Counted from the first letter of the stretch, positions 34,884-47,246 are shown. The stretch: 64,000 nucleotides of DNA from Sphingomonas sp. SUN019 (GCF_024758705.1 NZ_CP096971.1:1798001-1862000), one strand, 5' to 3'. Translations and numbers: made by a program. Notes: generated by a model from the letters alone, not told the origin.

Positions 34884-36476
34884 GTGAACGCGGCGCCAAG
34901 CCCTATACCCAAAGGCGCGCGGTACGCGCTGGCGCTGGTGGCGCTGACCAATGCGGTCAGCTTGCTCGACCGGCAGATACTCGCGATCCTGGCGCCCGCG
35001 ATCAAGCGCGACCTGAACGTAGGCGATGCCGAGATGGGGCTGTTGTTCGGCACCGTCTTTGCGTTGTTCTACGCCTTGTTTTCGCTCCCGCTCGGGCGAT
35101 TGGCGGATGGATGGGTGCGCACGCGGCTGCTGTCGCTGTCGCTGCTGTTCTGGTCCGCGGCGACCGCGCTGGGCGGGTTTGCGAACAGTTTCGCGGTCCT
35201 CGCCGTCTCACGCCTCGGCGTCGGGATCGGCGAGGCGGCGAGCCAACCGGCGGGCACGAGTCTCATCTACGATTACTGGCCGAAGCACCGGCGCGGTTTG
35301 GTGATGGCGGTGCTGGCGTCGGCGATCGCGCTCGGGATCGGCGGGTCGCTGGCGCTCGGCGGGCTGGCGGCGAACTGGTGGGACGGGCTGGCGAAGTCGG
35401 GCCAGGCGCCGGTCGCGCTGCATGGCTGGCAGTTCGCACTGATCGTCGCCGCGCTGCCCGGATTCGTCCTGTCGCTATTGATGTGGCGGCTGCGGGAGCC
35501 GGTGCGCGGCGGCATGGACGGGATCGACACCGCGCCCGATCCGCATCCGTTCGCGGCGAGCGGCGGGGTGCTGGCGGCGGTGCTGCCGGGGTTGCACTGG
35601 GCCGTCTTCGCCAGACGCGGCGCGCCGCGCGCGACCTGGGTGTTCAACATCGCCGCGCTGGTGGTGATCGTGGCGGCGATGGCGACGCTGACGCACATCG
35701 CGAACGGCCTGTCGCCGCGGCCGCCGATGACGCTCATGGGCCTGACGTTCAGCGCGCATGCGCTGCAATGGGGGGTGATCGGCTTCGGGTTGCTGGTGAT
35801 CGTCAACCTGATGCAGTCGATGCGCATTGCGGACCGTCAGGCGTTTGCGGTCATCACGAAATCGCCTACGCTGATGATGGCGATGGCGGTCGGCGCGCTG
35901 CAATCGGTGATCAATTACGGGATGATGGCGTTCAACCCCAGCTTCATCATCCGATACTACGACCAGTCGATGGCGGAGACCGCGTGGCAGTTCGGGCTGC
36001 TGGCGGCGGCGATGGGGATCGTCGGCCCGTTGGCCTGGGGGCCGCTGTCCGATGCGCTGCAGCGGCGCTTTCCGGGGGCCGGGCGGGCGTATGTCGCGCT
36101 GTTCGCGATGGGACTGTCGCCGATCCTGTCGTTCTGGGTCTACCTCGCGCCGACGGCGGGCGATTTCTATCTCCGCTTCATCCCCTACAGCCTGGTGCTG
36201 ACCGGCTGGCTGCCGCCGCTGTACGCGATCATCTACGATCAGGTGCTGCCGCGGATGCGCGGGATGACGTCGAGCGTGTATCTGCTGGTGATGACGATCC
36301 TCGGCCTCGGCACCGGTCCTTATGTCGTCGGACTGTTGTCAGACGCGACGGGCGACCTGCGTTGGTCGATGCTGAGCATCAACGCGGTCGGCGTGCCGAT
36401 CGTGATCCTGATGCTGCTGATCGCCCGGCGAGCGCAGCGCGATGAGGATGCGCTGGTGGAGCGGGCGGGGATTTGA
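34884..36476 (+). CDS. MFS permease, spinster-like
   Basis: The 530-residue protein has 12 helices with an extended middle loop (about residues 195-280) that looks partly membrane-embedded. Helix 1 reads LVALTNAVSLLDRQILAILAP, and FSLPLGRLADGWVRTR forms loop 2-3. The GTG at 34884 with GGGGAAG upstream is preferred over ATG 34854, which lies in a repeat. It follows ligW on the same strand, so carboxyvanillate, vanillate or a biphenyl acid is a candidate cargo. Confidence 0.75.
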   Translation: MNAAPSPIPKGARYALALVALTNAVSLLDRQILAILAPAIKRDLNVGDAEMGLLFGTVFALFYALFSLPLGRLADGWVRTRLLSLSLLFWSAATALGGFANSFAVLAVSRLGVGIGEAASQPAGTSLIYDYWPKHRRGLVMAVLASAIALGIGGSLALGGLAANWWDGLAKSGQAPVALHGWQFALIVAALPGFVLSLLMWRLREPVRGGMDGIDTAPDPHPFAASGGVLAAVLPGLHWAVFARRGAPRATWVFNIAALVVIVAAMATLTHIANGLSPRPPMTLMGLTFSAHALQWGVIGFGLLVIVNLMQSMRIADRQAFAVITKSPTLMMAMAVGALQSVINYGMMAFNPSFIIRYYDQSMAETAWQFGLLAAAMGIVGPLAWGPLSDALQRRFPGAGRAYVALFAMGLSPILSFWVYLAPTAGDFYLRFIPYSLVLTGWLPPLYAIIYDQVLPRMRGMTSSVYLLVMTILGLGTGPYVVGLLSDATGDLRWSMLSINAVGVPIVILMLLIARRAQRDEDALVERAGI

Positions 36477-36483
36477 GCCTTGC

Positions 36484-36507
36484 ATCCTCCCCTTGGCGGG
36501 AGAGGAT
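36484..36507. terminator. Hairpin between convergent genes
   Basis: ATCCTCCCC pairs imperfectly with GGAGAGGAT across a short loop in the 40-bp gap between the MFS stop and the DUF3237 stop. It could terminate transcripts from both sides. No strong T-run follows. Confidence 0.45.
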
Positions 36508-36516
36508 TGGAAGAAG

Positions 36517-36975
36517 CTACGTCACGCGCCACACCCACAATTTGATTGACAGCGCATAACGCGCGCCGGCGCAGATGAAGATGCTGCGGTTGAGCCAGTC
36601 GTATTTGCCGGTCGGCGCGACGAATTCGGGGACGGTGCGGAAATAATAATCGGCCGGATCGACATCCTCGCCGCGCGCCAGACGCTGCATCACATCGGGC
36701 CGGCCGTGGCGCAGGCCGCGGTTTCGGATCTGGATCACCACGCCGTCGTCGGTTTCCAGCGCGTAGGTCGCGTCCGCCAGCGTCACGCCGTCGGGGCGCG
36801 TCACCTGCCAGTCCGCCCCCTGCCCCAACAACCGCCCCTTGATCCGCGGCCCTTCGACCGGGCCGGAAAAGATCGGGATGATCCGCCGCGTCCCGTCATA
36901 GGTGTCGCCGATCGGGATCGCCTCGCCGAGCGCACCGCCCGCTTCATACACGAACTCCAGACCGGGTTGGATCAT
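36517..36975 (-). CDS. DUF3237 family protein
   Basis: The 152-residue protein fits DUF3237: LEFVYEAGGALGEAIPIGDTYDGTRRIIPI, GPRIKGRLLGQGADWQ, and a tail WLNRSIFICAGARY. The family forms a small beta-barrel of uncertain function and is often found in aromatic degradation clusters. Its ATG overlaps the lignostilbene dioxygenase stop (ATGA), so the two are translationally coupled. Handling or isomerising the dioxygenase product, or binding its hydrophobic substrate, are guesses. Confidence 0.75.
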   Translation of the reverse strand: MIQPGLEFVYEAGGALGEAIPIGDTYDGTRRIIPIFSGPVEGPRIKGRLLGQGADWQVTRPDGVTLADATYALETDDGVVIQIRNRGLRHGRPDVMQRLARGEDVDPADYYFRTVPEFVAPTGKYDWLNRSIFICAGARYALSIKLWVWRVT

Positions 36976-38441
36976 GCCGCCAGCCCGATCTCCGCCGCGG
37001 TCGCCCAGTTGCCGTGCAACCCGAAGCGCAGCCGTATGGGCAAGCGGATTTCGGCGATCGGGCCCTTTTCGATCTCGAGCGCATCGAACAGCAACAGGTC
37101 GGAGCGATGCTCCTCCAGCCGGTTGCAGACTTGCACGATCCAGCCGTCGCCCTCGGGCGCATCCGCCGAACGCGGGATGAAGCATGGTTCCTGCAGCGAC
37201 GACACCGGGCCGCACCACCACTTCTGCTCCGCGCCGGTCTGATGATCGATCAGGCCGAGCGTGTTCATCACCAATCCGCCCGCGCTGCCGCCCTTCATCT
37301 CGACCGGCTTGGTCGGGTCGATCACCAGCATCCAGCCGTAGCGATAGGGCAGCCCCGTGCGTCGTTCGTCGATGCGCGGGAATTCGCCCATCGTGTTCGT
37401 CAGCCGTTCGGTCCGTTCGAACGCGTCCGAATTGGACGCCATGTCCACCGTCCAGCGCGTCAGGAAACTGGCCGATTCCGGCCCGTTGAACGGCGCGCCG
37501 TGGATATCGGGGAAGAACGGGAACATATTGTTCTTCGCCTCGGGCGTGTCGAAGTGGATCATCGACCCTTCCTGAAACGCGTTCATCACATGGCTGGCGA
37601 AGCAATTGTCGCGTTTGAACCAGCGGATGTCCTCCGCGGTCGCGTCCGTCCGGCGCGGGAGTACGCCGAGATAGACCGGCAGGGTCGTGTCGAACCCGAA
37701 ATGCGGCAGCCCCGCCTCCAGCCGTTCCCAGTTCGACGTGCTCGGCACGACATGGAACAAGGCGTAATCGGGCGTGATCGCGAAATCGTGCATCATCGCG
37801 TAATAGGGCAGTTCGAACCACAATTCCTGTTTCAGCTCGCCGTCGGGCGAGACGACGTAATAGGTCATGTCCTTCGTCAGCACGCCCTTTGCGGCGTAGC
37901 CGAACGCGATCATGTCGCCGGTGTCGGGATCGACCTTCGGATGCGCGGTGAAGGTCTGTCCGGTCATCGCGCCGTTGAACCAGGTATAGCCCTCGGTCTC
38001 CAGCGTCGCCGGGTCCATCACCAGCGCGGGGGAATCCTCCTTCAAAGCATAGAGTTTGCCACCATAGATGAAGGCGTTGGTGTTGGCGGTCCCGCGGATC
38101 TTGCCCTGCACGCGCTCGTCGTCGGTCAGCGGGTTGCGGTATGCGCCGAACAGCGCGTGCCCCGCGTCATGCTCCAGCTTCCATTTGTCGGTCTGCGCCC
38201 AGCGCTGCTTGAAATCGACCTGACCGTCATGGAAGCGGAACATGGTGATCATGCCGTCGCCGTTGAACGATATGTCGTCGCCCAGCCGCGGCGGGTGCTG
38301 CGGATCGGGCTGCACGCGGTAGAATGCGCCGTCGAGTTCACGCGGCACCGCGCCCGTCATGTCGAGATCGGCGATGTCCGCCTCGATCCGCGACGGCGTG
38401 TTGAAGCCGGTGAACGCGGGGGTGTCGGGAAACTGCGCCAC
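36972..38441 (-). CDS. lsdA: Lignostilbene alpha,beta-dioxygenase
   Basis: The 489-residue carotenoid-cleavage-superfamily protein has iron ligands H167, H218, H284 and H476. It also has F59, Y101 and K134 at the substrate-determining positions described in LsdA and NOV1; the last two contact the 4-hydroxyl. Blocks FGAYRNPLTDDERVQG and FPFFPDIHGAPF are typical. It splits 4-hydroxystilbenes to two aromatic aldehydes such as vanillin. The GTG at 38441 has GAGAGGA 9 bp upstream. An operator-like site lies 35 bp upstream, next to a divergent marR. In SYK-6 lsdA follows ligI, and here it also lies beyond ligI. Confidence 0.92.
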   Translation of the reverse strand: MAQFPDTPAFTGFNTPSRIEADIADLDMTGAVPRELDGAFYRVQPDPQHPPRLGDDISFNGDGMITMFRFHDGQVDFKQRWAQTDKWKLEHDAGHALFGAYRNPLTDDERVQGKIRGTANTNAFIYGGKLYALKEDSPALVMDPATLETEGYTWFNGAMTGQTFTAHPKVDPDTGDMIAFGYAAKGVLTKDMTYYVVSPDGELKQELWFELPYYAMMHDFAITPDYALFHVVPSTSNWERLEAGLPHFGFDTTLPVYLGVLPRRTDATAEDIRWFKRDNCFASHVMNAFQEGSMIHFDTPEAKNNMFPFFPDIHGAPFNGPESASFLTRWTVDMASNSDAFERTERLTNTMGEFPRIDERRTGLPYRYGWMLVIDPTKPVEMKGGSAGGLVMNTLGLIDHQTGAEQKWWCGPVSSLQEPCFIPRSADAPEGDGWIVQVCNRLEEHRSDLLLFDALEIEKGPIAEIRLPIRLRFGLHGNWATAAEIGLAA

Positions 38442-38475
38442 GGCCGATCCTCTCGTCTTTTTATATCGCGGACAT

Positions 38476-38492
38476 TGTATGCAAGACGAACA
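38476..38492. promoter_or_regulatory. Operator-like site between lsdA and marR
   Basis: TGTATGC-AAG-ACGAACA lies 35 bp upstream of the lsdA start and 55 bp before the divergent marR start. The core TGTATGCAAGAC recurs exactly at 51566-51577. Confidence 0.62.
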
Positions 38493-38546
38493 TTTATTCA
38501 AGCGCGCGGATTGACGCTCGATCGCCGAAGCCGCAAAGCTGTTAGT

Positions 38547-39011
38547 ATGGATTACCCGGTTGGAACGATCGATCAGCCCCCGACGGCCGACGACGACATC
38601 GGCGACATCGACCACATCGTCGGCTTCCACATCCGGCTGGCGCACGGCGCGGTCTATCGCCATTTCACCGAGACCTTCGCCGATCTCGATCTGACGCAGA
38701 AGCAGGTATCGGTGCTGTGGCTGATCGACGATCATCCCGATATCGCGCAGGCCGATATCGGGCGGCGGCTGCAGATGGATCGTGCGACCGTGATGGCGAT
38801 CGTCAACCGGTTGCAGAAGCGCGGCTTCGTCGAACGCGGCGCATCCACCGCGGATCGTCGGCGGCAGACGTTGCATTTGACCACCACCGGGCATGAGGCG
38901 CTGGTTCAGGCGCGCGAGAGCATTCTGGAGCATGAGGCTTGGCTGAAATCGCGCTTCTCGCCACGTGAAACCGCGCAACTGGTCAACCTGCTGCGCCGCA
39001 TCCACGAATAG
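38547..39011 (+). CDS. MarR-family transcriptional regulator
   Basis: The 154-residue protein has a winged HTH: LDLTQKQVSVLWLI, IAQADIGRRLQMDRATVMAIVNRLQKRGFVERG and STADRRRQTLHLTTTG. It is divergent from lsdA with the operator-like site between. The shared TGTATGCAAGAC core before the second NTF2/SDR pair suggests it may control that unit too. The inducer may be a stilbene or aromatic acid. No clear Shine-Dalgarno precedes ATG 38547. Confidence 0.83.
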   Translation: MDYPVGTIDQPPTADDDIGDIDHIVGFHIRLAHGAVYRHFTETFADLDLTQKQVSVLWLIDDHPDIAQADIGRRLQMDRATVMAIVNRLQKRGFVERGASTADRRRQTLHLTTTGHEALVQARESILEHEAWLKSRFSPRETAQLVNLLRRIHE

Positions 39012-39018
39012 GCGCGGG

Positions 39019-40944
<1,926 letters not shown>

Positions 40945-40952
<8 letters not shown>

Positions 40953-41619
40953 ATTTCAGCCCCAGCGCCGCGAGCTTGCCGCGCATGTCGTAGATGTCGA
41001 GACCGAGTTCGCCCGCCGCTAGCCGCTGGCGTTTCGATTCCTCGTTCGCCTCGCGCGCCTGCGCCGCCGCCAGGACGGTCGCCGCGTCGGCGCGTTTCGC
41101 CGCGCATACCCCGTCATCGTCCGCCACGATCACATCGCCCGGCTCGATCGCGGCCCCCGCGCAGACGATCGGAACGTTGACGCTGCCGAGCGTCGCCTTG
41201 ACCGTGCCTTGCGCGAAGACCGCCTTCGACCAGACCGGAAAACCCATCCTGGTCAGGTCGCGCACGTCGCGCACCCCCGCGTCGATCACCAGCCCGCGAC
41301 ATCCGCGGGCCATCGCCGAGGTGGCGAGGAGGTCGCCGAAATAGCCGTCCTCGCAGGGGCTGGTCGGCGCGAGCACCAGGATGTCGCCCTCCTGCAATTG
41401 TTCGATCGCGACATGCACCATCCAATTGTCGCCGGGCGGGGCGGAGATCGTGACCGCCGATCCCGCAATCCGCGCGCCGGGATAGATCGGCCGCATCCTG
41501 CTGCCGAGCAAGCCGATCCGCCCCTGCGCCTCGTGCACGGTCGCGACCCCGGCCGACGCCAGCCCGTCGATCACGCGCAGATCGGCCCGTTCGATGTTGC
41601 GGACGACACGTCCCGCCAT
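40945..41619 (-). CDS. ligK: 4-Carboxy-4-hydroxy-2-oxoadipate aldolase/oxaloacetate decarboxylase
   Basis: The 224-residue RraA-like fold protein shows [35 protein letters not shown], the active-site [11 protein letters not shown] and VIDAGVRD, and [10 protein letters not shown]. LigK splits CHA to pyruvate and oxaloacetate, the final step. It is first in its operon, divergent from the LysR gene across a 92-bp region holding a candidate operator. Confidence 0.95.
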
Positions 41620-41675
41620 GGTCGCTCTCCTTCTTGAGGCACGGCTAGCGATGCGTATCGCGCCGCCCCAATCGA

Positions 41676-41693
41676 TATTGCGCCACGGCGATA
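41676..41693. promoter_or_regulatory. Candidate LysR operator in the ligK-ligR gap
   Basis: TATTGC-N6-GCGATA is an imperfect inverted pair with the T-N11-A form typical of LysR sites. It is 57 bp from the ligK start and 19 bp from the regulator start. Confidence 0.4.
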
Positions 41694-41711
41694 AGATTTT
41701 GCTATGTCCGA

Positions 41712-42926
41712 ATGATGGAGCCGCATCCGTTCGATCTCAACCTGCGTCATTTGCGATCGCTGTCCGCGGTCGTCGAGCATGGGACGTTGAGCGCGGCGGC
41801 GGCGCGGATCGGGCTGTCGCAGCCCGCGCTGACGCAGGGCCTGTCGAAGCTGGAACGGCAATTGGGGGCGGCGCTGTTCGACCGGCGGCCCGACGGGCTG
41901 GCCGCGACGGCGGCGGGTAAGGCGATGGCCGACCGCGCCGCCGCCGCCTTTCGCCAGCTTGCCACCGCCAGCCGCGGCGGTCCGGCGGGCGGACGCGGTT
42001 TCTCGCGTCCCGACCAGTTGATGACCGCGACCCAGCTCGACGCTTTCCTGCGCGTCGCCGATGCCGGGGGGTTCGCGGGTGCCGCAGCGGCGAGCGGCCT
42101 GTCGCAACCCGCGCTGCACCGGGCGGTGCGCGATCTGGAGCAGGTCACCGGCTTGCCGCTGGTCGAGCGGCGCGGACGCGGCGTCGCGTTGACCGACCAC
42201 GGCCACCGCATGGCGCGCGGCGTGCGGCTGGCGCACCGCGAGATCGCCGCGGGGATCGCCGAACTGTCGGCCGATCCTGCGGGCACCGGCCGGATCGCGG
42301 TCGGCGCGATGCCGCTGTCGCGCGCATTGGTCCTGCCGCGCGCGCTCGCCGCCTTCACCCGCGCCGCGCCGGGCGTAGTGATCGACGTGATCGAGGGATC
42401 GTGGCGCGAACTGGTCGATCCGTTGCGCGACGGCGTGATCGACCTGATGGTCGGCGCGCTGCGCGACACGGCCCTGCCCGATCTGGACCAGCGCGCGTTG
42501 TTCACCGATCGCCTGGCAGTGATCGCGCGCGCGGGGCACCCGCTGGCCGGGGTGGCGCGGCCAACGCTCGAACAGCTTGCGGCCTATCCGTGGATCGTCG
42601 GATCGGCGGCGACGCCGCTCAGCGGCCAGTGGCAGGCGTTGTTCGCGGGACGCGCGCCGCCGCCCGCCCCGATCGAATGCGGATCTGTGATGGTGATCCG
42701 CGGTCTACTGCGCGACTCCGACCTGCTGACGTTGCTGTCGCCCGATCAGGTCGCGCTGGAGGTCGATGCCGGGATGCTCGCGGTGATCGGCGCACGGCTG
42801 GCGGACAGCGTGCGCACGATCGGCCTGACGACACGCGCCGGATGGCGGCCGAGCGCCGCGCAGCAACGGTTGGTCGAGCTGATCGAGCGCGCATCCGAAA
42901 CGGTCGGAATTCCGGAAAACGAATAA
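41712..42926 (+). CDS. ligR: LysR-family regulator with two HTH domains, probable LigR
   Basis: The 404-residue protein is about 100 residues longer than usual because two LysR-type winged helices lie in tandem. The first is at about residues 10-65 ([24 protein letters not shown]) and the second at about 106-165 ([24 protein letters not shown]). The effector domain follows. It lies between ligK-ligU-ligI and ligJAB-ligC, the position and role of LigR, the activator of both operons in SYK-6. The tandem HTH may allow binding of two half-sites per subunit. ATG 41712 or 41715 may start it. Confidence 0.8.
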   Translation: MMEPHPFDLNLRHLRSLSAVVEHGTLSAAAARIGLSQPALTQGLSKLERQLGAALFDRRPDGLAATAAGKAMADRAAAAFRQLATASRGGPAGGRGFSRPDQLMTATQLDAFLRVADAGGFAGAAAASGLSQPALHRAVRDLEQVTGLPLVERRGRGVALTDHGHRMARGVRLAHREIAAGIAELSADPAGTGRIAVGAMPLSRALVLPRALAAFTRAAPGVVIDVIEGSWRELVDPLRDGVIDLMVGALRDTALPDLDQRALFTDRLAVIARAGHPLAGVARPTLEQLAAYPWIVGSAATPLSGQWQALFAGRAPPPAPIECGSVMVIRGLLRDSDLLTLLSPDQVALEVDAGMLAVIGARLADSVRTIGLTTRAGWRPSAAQQRLVELIERASETVGIPENE

Positions 42927-42980
42927 GATCGCGTCCTTTCCGATTGGCGGACGCGACGGGCGGGCGCGTACCGTTACGGC

Positions 42981-43847
42981 ATGGAGAGAAACGTCGCCTT
43001 CATCGGTTTTGGCGAGGCGGCGATGGCGTTCGCCGACCCCGGCGCGCGCGGCTATGACCTGAAACTCGATGATCCTGCGACCCGTGCGCGGAAACTGGCG
43101 GACTTTGCGCGCTGCGACGTGACGCCGTGCGACAGCGCTACCGCCGCACTGATCGGCGCGCGCATGATCCTGTCGCTCGTCACGGCAGATCAGGCGCTGG
43201 CCGTGGCGCGCGGCGCGGCGGCAGCGATCGAGCCGGACGCGCTGTGGCTCGACATGAATTCGGTCGCGCCCGAAACGAAACGCGCCGCCGCCGCCGAGAT
43301 CGATCGCACCGGGCGCTACGTGGACGTCGCCGTCATGGCGCCCGCCCAGCCCGGCGGCCGCGACGTGCCGTTGCTCGTCTCCGGCCCGTATGCGGCGGAG
43401 GGCGCAGCGGCGCTACGCGCCTGCGGCTTCACCAGCGTCCGCATCGTGGGAACCGCGATCGGCGACGCGTCCGCGATCAAGATGATCCGGTCGGTGATGA
43501 TCAAGGGGATCGAGGCGTTGAGCGCCGAATGCGTGCTGGCGGCCGAAGCCGCGGGCGTGCGCGACGAAGTGACCGCCTCGCTCGATCTGACCTGGCCGGG
43601 CGCGGACTGGAAGCGCCGATTCGACTATAGTCTCGATCGCATGATGATCCACGGCGAGCGCCGCGCGGCCGAGATGGAGGAGGTTGTGACGACGCTGGAC
43701 GCGCTGGGCACCAGTTCGACGATGAGCCGCGCCACGGTCGAGTTGCACTATGCGATCGGTTCACTTTGCGCGATGCCGCCCAGCGGGCTGTCGGCGAAAC
43801 TCCGCGTGCTGCTGCCGTTCCTGACGCGACTGGAGAAAGCCGCGTGA
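42981..43847 (+). CDS. 6-Phosphogluconate-dehydrogenase-like NAD(P) oxidoreductase with DUF1932
   Basis: The 288-residue protein starts with a Rossmann motif, VAFIGFGEAAMAF, then SLVTADQALAVARGA and DMNSVAPETK. The C-terminal helical DUF1932 domain has AIKMIRSVMIKGIEAL, where the Lys is the likely catalytic residue of the beta-hydroxyacid dehydrogenase family. It is the first gene of the ligJ-ligA-ligB operon, overlapping ligJ by 4 bp. No step of the known protocatechuate 4,5-pathway requires it, so its function here is open. Confidence 0.78.
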   Translation: MERNVAFIGFGEAAMAFADPGARGYDLKLDDPATRARKLADFARCDVTPCDSATAALIGARMILSLVTADQALAVARGAAAAIEPDALWLDMNSVAPETKRAAAAEIDRTGRYVDVAVMAPAQPGGRDVPLLVSGPYAAEGAAALRACGFTSVRIVGTAIGDASAIKMIRSVMIKGIEALSAECVLAAEAAGVRDEVTASLDLTWPGADWKRRFDYSLDRMMIHGERRAAEMEEVVTTLDALGTSSTMSRATVELHYAIGSLCAMPPSGLSAKLRVLLPFLTRLEKAA

Positions 43848-44865
43848 CGCTGATCATCGATTGCCACGGCCATTATACGACCGCGCCGGCCGCGCATAAC
43901 GACTGGCGTGACGCGCAGAAGGCTGCGTTCAAGGCGGGGACCGACGCGCCGCCCTACCCCGCGATCGGCGACGACGAGATCCGCGAGACGCTGGAGGCGA
44001 ACCAGCTTCGTCTGTTGCGCGAGCGCGGCGCGGACATGACGATTTTCTCCCCGCGCGCCTCCGCGATGGCGCCGCACGTCGGCGACGAAGCCGTCGCGAT
44101 CGGCTGGGCGCGCGCCAACAACGACCTGATCGCGCGCTGCGTCGATCTGTATCCCGAAACGTTCGCGGGCGTTTGTATGCTGCCCCAGTCGCCAAAGGCC
44201 GACATGGCGGGATCGATCGCCGAGCTGGAACGCTGCGTGAGCGAACTCGGCTTCATCGGCTGCAACCTCAATCCCGATCCGGGCGGCGGACGGTTCGAAC
44301 ACCCGCCGCTGACCGATAGTTACTGGTATCCGTTTTACGAAAAGATGGTCGAACTGGACGTCCCCGCGATGATCCACGTGTCGGGCAGCTGCAACCCTGC
44401 CCTCCACGCGACGGGAGCCTATTACATCGCCGCCGACACGATCGCGTTCATGCAGTTGATCGAGGGCGATTTGTTCGCGGATTTCCCCACGCTCAGGTTC
44501 ATCATCCCGCATGGCGGCGGCGCGGTTCCCTATCATTGGGGGCGTTACCGCGGGCTGGCCGATATGCTGAAGAAGCCCGCGCTCGACGGGCATGTGATGA
44601 ACAACGTATACTTCGACACCTGCGTCTATCACCAGCCGGGCGTCGACCTGCTGGCGGACGTGATCGACACGAAGAACATCCTGTTCGGCAGCGAGATGGT
44701 CGGCGCGGTGCGCGGGATCGATCCGACGACGGGCGAGTATTTCGACGACACCAAACGCTATGTCGACGCGCTGCCGATCAGCGCGGACCAACGCCACGCG
44801 ATCTTCGAGGGCAATTCGCGCCGCGTGTTCCCCCGGCTCGACGCGAAATTGAAGGAGAGAGGGCT

Positions 44866-44869
<4 letters not shown>
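43844..44869 (+). CDS. ligJ: 4-Oxalomesaconate hydratase
   Basis: The 341-residue amidohydrolase-superfamily protein is nearly the LigJ length. It has IIDCHGHYTT (metal His pair H8/H10), ADMTIFSPRASAMAPHVGD, GCNLNPDPGGG, MIHVSGSCNPALHATGAYY, IPHGGGAVPYHWGR and ILFGSEMVGAVRG. It hydrates the enol form of oxalomesaconate to CHA. The GTG at 43844 overlaps the upstream stop by 4 bp and begins at the conserved N-terminus. It overlaps ligA by 4 bp. Confidence 0.95.
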
Positions 44870-46172
<1,303 letters not shown>

Positions 46173-46180
46173 ACTTGATG

Positions 46181-46284
46181 AAGCCCCTCCCCTTCAGGGG
46201 AGGGGTTGGGGGTGGGGTTTATCCGCGAGCAGATCGCTTGAGGCGCCACCCCACCCCAACCCCTCCCCTGAAGGGGAGGGGCTT
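46181..46284. repeat. Palindromic repeat between ligB and ligC
   Basis: A 31-bp arm starting AAGCCCCTCCCCTTCAGG at 46181 pairs with an arm ending CCTGAAGGGGAGGGGCTT at 46284, and each arm itself holds a smaller hairpin. It may attenuate the transcript between ligJAB and ligC-pobA. Confidence 0.88.
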
Positions 46285-46298
46285 AGAAAGGAAGAACC

Positions 46299-47246
46299 AT
46301 GACCCTGCGCATTGCGCTCGCCGGCGCCGGCGCGTTCGGCGAGAAGCATCTCGACGGGCTGAAGAACATCGACGGCGTAAAGGTGACCAGCCTCGTCGGA
46401 CGGCGGCTCGAACCGACGCAGGCGATCGCCGCGAAATACGGCATCGGCCACGCCTGCACCGACCTGGCCGACAGCTTGTCGCGCGACGATGTCGATGCGG
46501 TGATCCTGTGCACCCCGACTCAGATGCACGCGGCGCAGACGCTGCAATGCATGGACGCGGGAAAGCACGTGCAGGTCGAAATCCCGCTGGCCGACAGCTT
46601 GGCCGATGCCGAATCTGTGCTGGCGAAGCAGCGGGAGACCGGCCTGGTCTGCATGGTCGGCCACACCCGTCGCTTCAATCCGAGCCATCAGTATCTGCAC
46701 CGGAAGTTCGCCAGCGGCGAGGCGAGCGTGCAGCAGATGGACGTCCAGACCTATTTCTTCCGGCGCAAGAACATGAATGCGAAGGGTGAGGCGCGGTCGT
46801 GGACCGATCACCTGTTGTGGCATCATGCGGCGCATACCGTCGATCTGTTCGCGTATCAGGCCGGGCCCATCGTCGCCGCGAACGCGGTGCAGGGGCCGCT
46901 GCATCCCGATCTCGGCATCGCGATGGATATGTCGATCCAGTTGAAGGCGGAGAGCGGCGCGATCTGCACTTTGTCGCTGTCATTCAACAACGACGGACCG
47001 CTGGGCACGTTCTTCCGCTACATCTGCGACAACGGCACGTGGATCGCGCGCTACGACGATCTGGTGACGGGCAAGGAAGAACCGGTGGACCTGACCGGCG
47101 TCGCCGTGTCTTCGAACGGAATCGAATTGCAGGATCGTGAGTTTATCGCGGCGATCCGCGAGGGACGCGAGCCGAACAGCTCGGTCGCGCAGGTGCTGCC
47201 CTGTTACCGCGTGCTCGATCAGCTGGAGCGGCAGCTTTCGGCGTGA
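46299..47246 (+). CDS. ligC: 4-Carboxy-2-hydroxymuconate-6-semialdehyde dehydrogenase
   Basis: The 315-residue Gfo/Idh/MocA-fold protein equals LigC in length. It has the NADP Rossmann IALAGAGAFGEKHLDGL, VILCTPTQMHA, GHTRRFNPSHQYLHRK, NMNAKGEARSWTDHLLWHHAAHTV (split here; includes the catalytic-region His) and SFNNDGPLGTFFRYI. It oxidises the CHMS hemiacetal to PDC. GGAAG precedes ATG 46299, just past the repeat. pobA overlaps its stop. Confidence 0.96.
   Translation: MTLRIALAGAGAFGEKHLDGLKNIDGVKVTSLVGRRLEPTQAIAAKYGIGHACTDLADSLSRDDVDAVILCTPTQMHAAQTLQCMDAGKHVQVEIPLADSLADAESVLAKQRETGLVCMVGHTRRFNPSHQYLHRKFASGEASVQQMDVQTYFFRRKNMNAKGEARSWTDHLLWHHAAHTVDLFAYQAGPIVAANAVQGPLHPDLGIAMDMSIQLKAESGAICTLSLSFNNDGPLGTFFRYICDNGTWIARYDDLVTGKEEPVDLTGVAVSSNGIELQDREFIAAIREGREPNSSVAQVLPCYRVLDQLERQLSA

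Noticed and set aside
37014..38546. A long plus-strand open frame running into the second marR gene
   Set aside because: The part before 38547 is antisense to lsdA and has no family features; only the MarR part is conserved.
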